NCBI RefSeq assembly: GCF_008831285.2
Contig: NC_045147.1
Location: 19,474,581 to 19,538,580 of the forward strand
Source: Nymphaea colorata
Lineage: Eukaryota > Streptophyta > Magnoliopsida > Nymphaeales > Nymphaeaceae
Direction: 5' to 3'
DNA: 64,000 nt
Shown here: positions 1 to 12,100 of the stretch, piece by piece
Position numbering within the stretch: the first letter of the stretch is position 1
Layout: each line of letters begins with the position of its first letter
The notes under the pieces: model-generated
What the model saw: only the letters and a program-made list of their open reading frames with translations
Databases searched by the model: none
What the model was told of the DNA's origin: nothing
Made by a program: the position numbers and the translations under genes

Positions 1-835
1 GTAGTACATTGAACTGTGATACTGATATAAAGTACAGAAGAACTGAAAATCACCAACATTCAATTGCTCACACTATATAGAATCACCTCTAAAAAAGAGG
101 GAAATGTTCCAACTAAATCCCCACTGAGCAGGATGGACAAATGTGGTAGTTCAACAACCACTTCTTCCATTCATATTCCTAGTCTTTACTCACGTGCCAA
201 TTTTTTTTCTTTTTCAATTTCAGAATCTTATGAATGATGACACTGACCACTAATTTGAACAGGTAAACGGTGTTAGCAACCATATGTTTGGTATTTGAAT
301 GTATTGTTCTCCCATTAACAAGGCAAGTTGGAAATATTTCTGTTAATGTTCCAGGTACTAACGGTATGCCTTCTATGGCCTGATAATGTTGGATATGCTG
401 GTCTGAAGTAATTTTGTTTTAATACTTGCAACTGTTATTTGTTATTCTTTTCACATGTATAAGTGCTATACCAAAAGATATCACACCATTAGTTGTTGCC
501 AGTAACAACCAAAAAGTTCTGACAAACTCCAGTAGGGGCCAAGTCGACAACAATACTACTATAATTGTGCTTGTGCATCAATAAATACATTGTCTGCCAC
601 TCAGTTCCTACTTTTGAGTTATTCTCTTCAAATTGCTGTAACAGTTTACTACTATTATTTGAGATTCTTAGACTACTAGGTGAACATTGTTTGCATATTT
701 ATGTCTCCATGTGGAATATGATAGTGGAACTCCAACATTGCATCGTTAACTTCTTGACTCTTGTTTGTTTGTTGTGTGATGTTAATTAATTGATTTTCCA
801 AGGCAACACCACTTATCGTGTTTTTTCTCCTTCAG
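1..835. other. Probable intron or upstream part of the DnaJ gene; no exon recognised
   Basis: AT-rich sequence before the first exon I can support. The exon at 836 has a normal acceptor and a continuing reading frame, so most of this stretch is probably intron of the same gene. Short open frames here have no recognisable domain. The exons for the J domain must lie further left, outside the window. Confidence 0.5.
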
Positions 836-3800
836 AAGGGTAGACAAGGCTTCTTTCCATCTGGGTTTTCTCATTCTGAAGCAAAGGAGGATGACTCACA
901 TGAGGAAGTAAGAAGAATAGAGTGCAAAAAGTGCAACAAATTTCACATATGGTCTCATACGAGTAGATCTAAAGCTCAAGCAAGATGGTGTCAGGTTTCA
1001 TTTCTGACTTCCCTGATTTCGCTTCATTGTACAACTTTGGGTTGTAACCATGATGAGCCTGTATATTTGCTGATAGTGAAAAGATTATTTTTGCATTGTA
1101 GGAGTGCAAGGAATTTCATAATGCAAAAGACGGGGACGGATGGGTTGAGCAATGTGGCCATCCATTTCTTTTTGGAATGTTGCAAAAGGTATTGCTTCTG
1201 TCTAACCTTTACCTATTTCTAGCCCAAGTCAAAGTTACCTTCCGCTCTCTGGCTTCAATATAGCTTCTTCAAATTATTTTTGAAGATGTTAACAATATAT
1301 CCAGATTCTTCTGAAATGACACTGGAAAATTCTGTAATTTTTTGATATATTCTGGTTTTGTAGGTTGATCCACCTCATGCTTATGTTTGTGCAGACAGCA
1401 AGATATATGATGCAACTGATTGGTTTCTTTGCCAGGTATTTACTCATATATAGTAATCATCAAGGTATCATGGTGTTTTCTCTTCATAGTCCATCCATGG
1501 TAGGTAAATACTTGCAGGTTTGGTTTTTAAATTTTTTGTGTTCATTTGGGCAATCAATTTCCATCCTTAAATTTCCTTCTGGTGTAATGTCAAAATAAAA
1601 TTTATGTAGCTATAGTCGAATCCTCGTATTAACATCACTCGCAGGTCTTCCATCTATCCATTATTCTACAATGTCGGCAGAATATGCTGATTACCTTTTG
1701 TTTTAGGCCAATTTCCAAGTGAACATCCTTGCGGTTAGCCAGTTATATAACTTTCTGGAATAGAATATAAATGGTTCAGGTCTTACCCAAACCTAAGCTG
1801 AAGCTAATGTCATTTAGACTGCCTCGCACCTGTCTAAGCTAAGAATTGAACAGCAGTATGTGTTAATAGGTTTGTGTACTCGTTTGGGTCTCAATTTAGT
1901 CTTGAGTTGAGCTTGAGCATGAAGTGGTTCTAAATCTCTATGAGTTCATCTGTCTGAGCTTCCGGTGTGCACAGGTCGTAATTGTTGGACATCCATGTTA
2001 ATTCAATCAGCTGTTGTTTTTAGCGAAATTATATATTAACAACATCGTGAGTGCATTGAAAAAACTAATCAATTTATCAATTCACAGAGTATAAATGAAG
2101 TTACTAAATCGGGTTCCACTTCAAGTTGTGCCTTAGTGGGGCTTGTGTTTTGGTCAGGAAAACTAAAATAGCTTTATTCCAGAAACCAAAACAGGTTGTA
2201 TACAATTGCCAGCTGGATCAGTTTCATTGACATAATTTATATAATCATTAAAGTCTGGTACTTGTGTATTGTCCAATCAGGTTTAATTCCTTTTTCTTTA
2301 TACTCAAGACTGCCCTTTGGGTCTATATAAGATTGGATTGGATAATGTCTAATTGGTCAGCTTGCGCATTTGGTTTTTGATAATAGTCACAATGTCATTC
2401 ATGGTTTTGTCAGTGAGGTTTTTCTTGGGTATTAATTGAAAATTTTGTTTTCCTCAAGAAGATTTAAGGAAAATCTTGATAGTTCAAAACCATTTAAAAA
2501 TACGTTACCAATAATTGAGAAATTTATGAAATTGTAATTATTTTACCAATGTTTTTACACAAAAGCATTGATAAAACTAAAATAGTTATTAAAATGTAAA
2601 AATAAGCCCAAAAAGATAAGATATGAAAAAATTTCTTTTTTTGACAAAATCTTACAAGAATATCATGTGATTTTTTCGACTTGCAAATATTTCAGAATAA
2701 TGCAACATTTTCGGTCTTTCCATTCAACTTGCTTTTGGAAATTTTATGTGAGGTTTCAAAAATACGGCTAATATTTGTTACTATGGTCTTTTGGAAAGAT
2801 TTGCAGTTGTACCCCTAGAAAATATAGCTCAATCTACTGTCATTTAATCAGGCATTATTTACATCCACACGATTGAGGATCTAAATGTCAAAATTTTTGC
2901 AATCAGGTTTATGCAAATAACACAAATTGAGAACTATGTTGCACAGATGCAACTAAACAGCCTGCCACACCCATTTTGACACAACATGGGTGCTGGTGCT
3001 GGTGGAACTCCAACACAGCAACGGATATGGTCAATGTGTATCCGGGGAGAGGTGCAAAACTGGCCATTTTAGAGGCATGCCCAGCTAAACGAGCCCTAAT
3101 ACAAAAATAATGACTAAAATATACTTGATAAATAAGGCTATTATATATATGTATATACTCGCCATGTCTGCACCTAAAACTTTTTAAAAATTACCCGATC
3201 TGCACCTGTATCTGCTCCTGCTCCAGCAGAGGCATCCTGGACCCATGTGACAGATTTCAATCCTTAAGTTTCTATCCAATTAATAGCAGAGAAATGTGAT
3301 TCACTTTGTTTTTAGTTTCTATTGACAAAATAGGATAAGGTTTGTTATATTGTCATTATTTTATGCTTCCACTGAATTTATTCATGTGATAGCTATAAGC
3401 CTCTGTTGAATGATGTGCCATGATTTATCTTATGTTTGTGAAAAGGACTTATCTTTTAAGACCATCGACTTGGTGGTGTTCACTACATATTTAAACACTT
3501 CATCATCCATATTTTCTGATGTTTCTGTCTCAAATTTTAAGCTTTTGATTGAATTTTTTGGTATCCAACTGTTTTGTCATTTGTATCTAAATACTTGTAT
3601 TTCTATGTGCGGGCACATGCATGCATGTATATATCGACAGCGTAGTGAGTGGTCAAAATCATCTTTGTTACTACGTAACAGCATTGACCCATGATAACGA
3701 AATAGAAATGACTTTTTTCGTTTCTGAAATATTTAGTTATCATTTTACAGGGAATGAGATGTCCTGTCAACACCCACAAGCCCAGTTTTCATGTGAACAC

Positions 3801-4038
3801 AACTGTTGCCACAAAGCATAACATGAGAGCGGGTAGTTCAGCTCACAGAACGGGAACCATGCCACCTAGCATGGATGAGACCATGACAGAAGAGGCCTTC
3901 TTTGAATGGTTACAGAACGCAATGCAGTCAGGAGTCTTTGAGAGCAACGGCACCTCAGAAAGTTCTGCCTCTAGGAGTAGCAATGGGCCCAAGAGCAGTG
4001 CCGGCAAGAAAAAGAAGCGTGGAAAGAAGCAGTGGTGA
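836..4038 (+). CDS. DnaJ co-chaperone with C-terminal Jiv90 (DNAJC14-type) domain, 3' exons only
   Basis: Four exons join in frame: 836-994, 1102-1188, 1364-1435 and 3751-4038 (stop TGA 4036-4038), all with AG/GT borders, giving the last 201 residues. The protein shows two Cys pairs, ECKKC and WCQEC, which suggests a small zinc-binding unit. The following pattern (GDGWVEQ, then KIYDATDW, then a Cys, then THKPSFHVN) matches the Jiv90 domain at the C terminus of DNAJC14-type J proteins. The end is Ser-rich and finishes in a very basic tail (GKKKKRGKKQW). DNAJC14 homologues are Hsp40 partners of Hsp70 linked to ER-membrane proteins in animals; the plant role is not established by this sequence. 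The J domain and any membrane segments would be upstream of the window. Intron 3 is 2.3 kb, unusually long beside its neighbours. The family call is firm; the exact orthologue is not. Confidence 0.82.
1436..3750 (+). other. Large intron of the DnaJ/Jiv90 gene
   Basis: A 2315-bp intron with GT at 1436 and AG at 3749-3750 (CATTTTACAG). The content is AT-rich. A short TA-rich patch lies near 3141-3160. I saw no coding frame with a recognisable domain and no intact element. Confidence 0.7.
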
Positions 4039-4154
4039 TTTGAAGCATCTTCTATTTTCTTGCATAGTGCCAATTACCATGTGTATCTAAGCACATCCTT
4101 CCGTTGAAGAGTGTTATACCCCATATATGCTCATGAATCCTGGCAGTCACTTCA

Positions 4155-4160
4155 AATAAA
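4155..4160 (+). terminator. Candidate poly(A) signal of the DnaJ gene
   Basis: AATAAA lies 117 bp after the stop codon, in TTCAAATAAAGC. The position suits a plant 3' UTR. It is a short motif and could be chance. Confidence 0.45.
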
Positions 4161-5580
4161 GCTTGCCAAAGCAGTGGCTTTTCCGAGCTTATGCTTCATG
4201 TCATTTCCAACCTTGTGACTTACTTCTCGAGGCAGAGCATTATATGGAAGTTTTTTGAATTCAAACTTCACTGTTTCATGTGGCTTCTTTGTTTCCTTCG
4301 TCTGGTTTCCTATCGTGAATTCGATTTGCACGAGATGGTTACTTGAAATGACCTAGATTAAAGCTTCAGGCACATGGACATCATAAAAGGAATATAAATG
4401 TCACTTCACGCTCGGATGTTGATTGATATAATCATCTTGGTCGTAATTTACCGCATGAGTACTGCGTCTAAAATGAAACTTGTGATTAGAAAAACATTGA
4501 TCTTGCACTAAGCCTGGTGCCTTGCTCTTTCCTCTTTCTTTGGATGGCTGAGGAGCCCTCATTGAGGATCACGTACATTCAATGGGACTGCCTTCTTACA
4601 AGATAAAAGCACCGCATAAGAACATGATGTCCTTGACTTCTGTGCTTGAACCGATGTACACTCACACCATGATCTGATCTTGGCTTCATCAATTCGCCTC
4701 AGTATTCAGTAACCGCATGCATAAAGCACAAGCTGGGTTTCAGAGATCGAATTCCTTTTTCACCAAGTATACTTTGTGCAAGATGGATACGGTAGAGAGA
4801 TCAAAATGAACACGATACTCTGCAATATACGCTCAGACAACTCTTGCACTTGTTAAGCAACATCGATCTCTGATATAGTCTGGCCAAAGACCAATTCTAC
4901 TTGGTTCCATGGTCAGGTCTAGAGGGACACGATATAGGTTCCAATAAAGAACATACACTCAAAAAAATATATTATTCTAAGACCATGTTTTTATACATTA
5001 ACATATTAAGTGATCATTTATGTACACTAGTTACTCCCTTTTCATTAAAAAAAAAAAACCCATTTAGGAGTAGCACAATTTTCAGATAAGGATTCACTTT
5101 TCTGTTAGTATGGGATCTTAGAGGGAGCTTAGGTCAATCTCCACAACTTGGCATTTACTTTGTTAAGAGTTGCACATAATGCTTGGTTCAAATTATTTCT
5201 CATTTATTTGGGTGAAATGAATATGGATATCGGTAAGCCCCACTTAAGCTGATTTAAAAGAAGGGGCAATATGAAGAAATTCGAAGGACCGTTGTCTGAA
5301 CTGATGCAATCACATAAATTTTCCCTCGAAAAACTTGTAACAATTTTTATCAAATGCTTAATTTTCTTACAAACTTCATGCGCATGCGACAGCTAAAAAA
5401 TGGATGAACTAGGCATAGACTTAAAACTTCTGTTGGTGAAGAAGCTGTCAACAATCCAAAACTAAGGACAACAGTACATATCAATCGCCCAGTCTGAACG
5501 ATAATACAGAACATTGATTTACTTTGAAATAAATATCCAAAATTGTGGTGGTGCTTCCTCCACGGAGAATAGACTTCAGC
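4161..5580. other. Convergent intergenic region between the DnaJ and ICP55 genes
   Basis: Two genes end toward each other here (stops at 4038 on + and 5583 on -). The stretch holds their 3' UTRs and unremarkable sequence. I see no further gene, RNA gene or clear transposon. Confidence 0.6.
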
Positions 5581-6153
5581 TCACGGGCTTCCATATCTAA
5601 GCTGCTGGCCGTAGTTCAAGAGAGATCTTATTTGCTGTATTTCTTTTGGCAGGGAACCAGTTAGGACCTGTCACAACCAATGGAAAGAGGCATCAGACGC
5701 AGAGCAAATAAATTTGCTTGTTTGCATAAACATATCTGCAGTTTATCTAAGAAAAACTGGGGCTACATGCACGCTGCAATAGAAATACCTCATGGCCAGT
5801 CTCCGTAATGAGTACTTCATCTTCGATGCGGATCCCAATTCCTTGAAACCTGGCATACCAGTATAGTTTGTATAGTCGATTAACTAAAAAGCGAAGGTTA
5901 CAAGAAAATGATTCGAATTTCAAACACATACCTGTCTGGAACATCCAGTGTGGATGGGATATAAACTCCTGGTTCAATCGTGATGACCTGCAGAAGCATA
6001 AAAAAAATTAGGGTACAGATTTTACAGTCAGATTGAGTGCAACCAAAAATAATTAGTGGACAGCAGGAAGGAGAAAAAGTTTCCTCTTCAAAGCATGCAA
6101 GTACAACCCAACAAACCCAAGGGGTTCCAATTTCAAACAAGTTTCCATATCAC

Positions 6154-6198
<45 letters not shown>

Positions 6199-9100
6199 AG
6201 GAGATTCTGATTAAACAATGATATTGAAGATCTCCCTCACAGAGAGGTAAAATTTACTCACAACTCCTGGCTGCAGTGGTCGGCTGTTGCTAATAACCGA
6301 ACAATCATGAATATCCATCCCAAGATAATGACCTGTCTCAAGAAAAGATATGTCAATCAAGGATGTATGCATTAATTTTTTTTCTTCAATTTAATAACAA
6401 CAGAATCATGTGAGCTTCATTTTAAACTTTTCATGATTTCTATGAAGCACGTTACAAGGTGACTGTATGATTCTTGCAGCCATAAAATTTTGATTTGACT
6501 CCAAAATTAAGACACTTATTTAGCATATCCTGGTAAGAGTGGAGTACCTATTGACGTTGGATTCAGCTGGTTGTAAGAATTTGAGGATCTTGGATGGCCT
6601 TTCAAAATTCCAAGCTCTTTAAGACCTTTCTGAAGCATTTGAACCTGTAGACGCAGAATAAGTAGGAACAACTTGAATTTTATTCAAGTGGTTAGATTTA
6701 ATCTGTTGAATGCATGTCATCCAAATAAATCCCCACCTCGAAAGCTTGTAGAAGTGGCACATGCTGGCTAATGAATCGTGACGTCCTCTAAAACTTGATT
6801 CAAGCCGCTTCTATCAGATTTTCAAGTCATTGGAACTACGCTTAAATTTTTCCACCCACAGAGTGTCAACATATGCTTCAAATTTCTTTTTTCTGGAATT
6901 AGACTCTAATCTCCTAACTTCTTGTTTCATATCTTCATACACTCATATTTCACAGACTTCCGCAGCAAAGGCATTACTTTATTGGCTATCATGCTACAAC
7001 GATAGAAGTAAAGCAACTTCAAAATCCTAATAACTCAACCTTTTGTTGCTACATCAAGATACCATGTTTAAATCTTCACAAGAATACCTCCTACAAAAAT
7101 ATAACATCAACACCGACATGACAGCTTTAGCAGTGATTCTCCCAATCAAGCCCTTTATTAGCTTTTGCTCTAAGCAAAGGTCTCCATCAAACAACCTATA
7201 AACTATATACAACAATACTTACCCAACAATTGAGCAAACAAAACTAATATGTGACAGCAATTTAAAATGCAGAAAGTCCAAAAAAATTATACCGAATAGT
7301 TATGAATTTCTTGAATGCTTATGCCAGGCTTGCAAAGCTTGATACACTCTTTATTGGTCTCCAATATGAGTTCATAAAGAATTTCCTGTCATCCACACAC
7401 ATGAGCATAAGGGAAGTTCTATTCCAAAAAATATATCCATTTAAGATCATCAGGTAACTAACAGTCCAACAGAAAAAGGTTCCCCATTAAGCAGCTACAT
7501 CATTTTGTAGACTACTTGCGGCGGTTTGGCTTTGCAGACACATGAGGGGCATTAATGTTATTTGCATATATATCCAGAAAAAAGTGAGTTCAAATGTGCC
7601 ATGCAGACATGCCTAAAAGGCAGCATACTCATGTCAACACTTAAGAACAGGTGCCCAAACAGGACACAAGCAGGACTCAATCAAAACCAAGACAGGTTTG
7701 GTCAGTTCACCTTGTAACCTTTAGAGTTTAGAACTTTTTAGTACTATTTTGCTTTGTCAACTACCTTAGAGTCTTAGACTTCTCATTCGAAAATCTTTAA
7801 TTTTTGAAGTATTTTATGGTATGCAGCTTATCAAGGTACTCATTATTTGTTGACAAGCTCATTCTTATATATATGTTTTGCATCCCCATACCCAAAAATT
7901 CATTTAAAAAAAAATTTGCCTTGCACGTGTCCAGAACAACACCCATGTAACATAGCCATGTTGTTCTTGCAAGAATGAACATGTTAAATTGATAACAACA
8001 TCCTCAACCATTGTATAAAACATTCTTCCATGTCATGCATAATTATTTCCAGAAATATACATTAATGATGAACACATGGCTTGCAATTTTATCCTTATTA
8101 AAAGTAAGATTGCAAGGATTATGCATGTTCATTGGTACTGTAAACAATACATCAAGCACCAAATCTCAAAAATCTTCCTTTTCATGAAGAATCTTGTAGG
8201 ACATGTATGGAGGAGGTGCACATGACTGTAAATCAGGCCTGATCTTGAGAATACAAATGCTTCAAGAGATACACTCTTGAAGATCCCAACAACTTCAATA
8301 GGTAATACACAACCAAACCTCAAACTTGAGGAGAAGATACCAAATCTATTAATCTCAAGAGAAGAATACACAAGAGAGGCCTAAAAGCCTTAACCAAACA
8401 AGGGACAACAGTCCCATATATATAGTACAATGAAAGGGAGAGAAGAAGGAGGAGTTGGCTGTTGGGCCAGCTCCAACGGCTAGAAATCTAGCCGTTGGAA
8501 GCTGGTCCAACAGCTAGTTCCCTTTTACAAAAAAGGAAAAGGTAAAAATAGAAAAAGAAAAGAAATAAAAAATACATAAAAACGAAAAGGAAGCAAATAA
8601 AATAAAATACATAACACCTATGCATACATAGATATTCATATATACAAATCATATATGAAACATATGTATACTTACATAATGTCTAATATTTAAATTCTAA
8701 CACCCCCCCTCAAACTTACGGTGTGATCACCGAAAGTTTGCCAAGAAGAAACTGAAAACGTGCTGAAGCAAGTGCTTTGGTGAAGAAATCTCCAAGTTGA
8801 TATTCGGAAGGGACAAAGGATATATCGATTGTTCGGCTAAGATATTCTTCTCTCACATAGTGACAATCCATTTCAACATGCTTCGTCCTTTCATGAAAAG
8901 TATGATTGCTAGCAATGTAGATGGCACTTTTATTGTCGCAGCAGAGCTTGGTTGCTTCATTTAAGTCAATTCCAATGTCCTTCAATAAGTTTTTTAACCA
9001 TACAATCTCCATGGTGGTGGTGGCCATGGCACGATATTCTGCTTCAGTTGATGATAGAGAGACTTTATTTTGTTTTTTGCACCTCCACGAAATAAGAGAG

Positions 9101-12100
9101 TCACCTAGAAAAACACAAAAACCGGTGGTGGAATGCCTGTTATTAGGATCTCCACCCCAATCAGCATCAGTATAGGCAATCATATTCAAGTTTGATGAGG
9201 ATGATAGAAAAAGTCCTTTAGTGATTGTGTGTTTGACATATCGAACAATCCTCAATGCGGCTCCCATGTGTACAGAAGTGGGTCTTTGTTGAAACTGACT
9301 TATGACATGTACCGCATGTGATATGTCAGGCCTTGTAATGGATAGATATGTGAGAGCTCCAACCAATTGACGAAATGGAGTGGGATTTTCTAGAATTTCT
9401 CCATCATCAATCTTCATCTTTACTCCTAAGGCTTCAGGAGTGTCTACCACCTTATCATCAGTGATACCTGATCTGCTTATAATGTCATTGGCAAACTTCA
9501 TTTGTGAGAGTAAGTATCCTCTTCTACTATAAGCTACTTCAATACCAAGAAAATATGTTAGTTTACCCAAATCAGTCATTTCAAATTCATTCTTTAGAAA
9601 ATCTTTTACCTGCATAATTCCGTTGGCATCATTACCTGTAATAATCATATCATCTACATATAAAAGTAACACAATTATACCTATAGCAGTATTTTTAACA
9701 AACATAGCAGTGTCAGAATAGCATGATTTAAAACCTTGTTTGAACATAACATTGCTAAACATGTCAAACCAAGCTTTTGGAGCTTGTTTCAAGCCATATA
9801 ATGCCTTTCTAAGATAAAGAACTTTTCCTTGAGGTAAATCAAGCCCAGGGGGTGAATCCATGTATACCTCTTCATTTAAGTATCCATTCAAAAAAGCATT
9901 TTTGACATCCAATTGATATATAGACCATTGTTTAATGAAGGCAATGGCAATAAGAGCTCTAACAGAGGTCATACGAGCAACAGGGGCGAAGGTTTCTTCG
10001 TAATCAATCTCATATTCTTGGGCATATCCTTTGGCAACAAGTCTAGCTTTATACCTTTCAAGTGATCCATCACTTCTAGTCTTGACTTTGTAAACCCACC
10101 TACATCCTATTGTCCTTTTCCCTATAGGAAGAGACACAATGTCTCAAGTTTTATTGTCTTCAAGGGCTCTAAGTTCATTGTTCATTGCTTCAATCCAATG
10201 TGGGTTAGTTTTGGCTTCAAGATAGGATGAAGGTTCAACATGAGAGTGAATAGCTAATAAGCAAGCTCTATGTTTTGGGGAAAAAGACTCATAGGAAACA
10301 AATTTTTGAGGTGGATGAGAATCTCTTTGAGATCTTCTAAGAGTAGGTTGAGACTCTTGGATGTTTTGTTGAGACCTTCTCTTATAAACTATAACTTCTC
10401 TTGGTGATCCATCACTTCTTGGTGAAGATCTATCAAAAGGAGTATTCTCAACCTCATTTTGAGCATCATTATGTGAAGAAGGCAAAACATCATCATCATT
10501 ATCAACATCATCATCATTTATCCATAAAAAAGAATAGTCATCTTCATGCTTGGGTTTATTTTCATTAAAGCCATTTTCTTCTTCTAAAAATATCACATTT
10601 CTTGAAACATACACCTTATCTTTTTCAATATCATAGCATCTATACCCTTTTTGAGTTTCGGAATAGCCAATAAAGACACATTGAATAGCCCTAGATGAAA
10701 GTTTATCATTTTTGTCATTTAAAATGAAACATTTGCAACCAAAGACTTTGAATCTTTTATAAGTTGGCTTCAAGTTAAAAAGTTTTTGAAAAGGTGAAAT
10801 ATTTTCTAAAACTTTAGAGGGCATTCTATTAATCAAGTAAATGGATGTTAAAATTGCTTCAGCCCAAAAATTTTTTGGAACATTTTTTGATATAAGAAGA
10901 GCTCTTGTTGTTTCAAGAATATGTCTATGTTTTCTTTCGGCGACTCCATTTTGTTGGGGGGTTTTGGGACAAGACTTTTGGTGTATAACTCCCTTTTCTT
11001 TTAGGAATTCTTCAAATTCATTGGAAATGAATTCTCCCCCGGAATCACTTCTAAAAATTTTAAGGTTTGCATCAAATTGAGTTTTGATCATGTTATAAAA
11101 GTTTTTAAAATTCATAAGGACTTCGGATTTGCGTTTAAGAAAGTAAACCCAAGCATATCGAGAGTAATCATCCACAAAAATGACATAATAAAGCAAACCA
11201 CCTTTAGACATAATAGGAGCGGGACCCCATACATCCGAATGCACTAATTCAAAAGGTGTTTTTGCAACAAAATTTCTATTTCCAAAAGGTAAAGCCTTAA
11301 TTTTGGCTTTAATACAATCATCACAAGAGATCATTTCTTTACATTTCTCTTCCAAAAAAGGGATACAAGACATTTTTCCTAAACTTGAATGCCCAAGTCT
11401 TTGATGCCAAACTTGAATGTCACTCTTCTTGACTATATTGCAAGTAGGGTTGGAAAGATCCAAATAGTCAACATAGTAGAGATCATTTTTCCTAGAACCT
11501 TCCCCAATCGTCTTCTTGGAAAGATGGTCCTGTATCAAAAATTTATTTTGTGAGAAGACAATATCGCATCCATGATTTGTTATTTGAGAAACCGACAAGA
11601 GATTTAAGTTAAGTTTGGGAATAAATCTAACTTTTGGTATTTTAAAAACTTTTGAATTAAAATTTTGATCAATATTCCCAACACATTTGATTTCAAGAGG
11701 AGTTCCATCGGCGGTTTTAACAAATGGACACGATTCTTCCTTAGTGCATTCGGTAAGCAAAGAATTACAAGGGGTCATATGAAATGAAGCTCCGGAATCA
11801 AGAATCCAAGAGTACTTACTTGATGATGTAGATGCCACGGTTGCTCCGGAGATTGGAGAAGTCCCTCCTCCTTTGAAAAGCGGTTGAAGAGCATCAATAA
11901 GCTTTGGTTGGAGGGCACTTACAAGTTTGTCTAGGTCAAATCGATTGTTTTCTTCATACATTGTCCCAGCCACACTTGTCTTTTTATCAAATCTCCTCAA
12001 TTTAGGACATCTAAGTTTGGTATGTCCTTCTTCTTGACAATGGAAACATATAATCTTCTTGTTGCCATTATTGCTATGCTCATAGTTTCGATTAAAGTGA

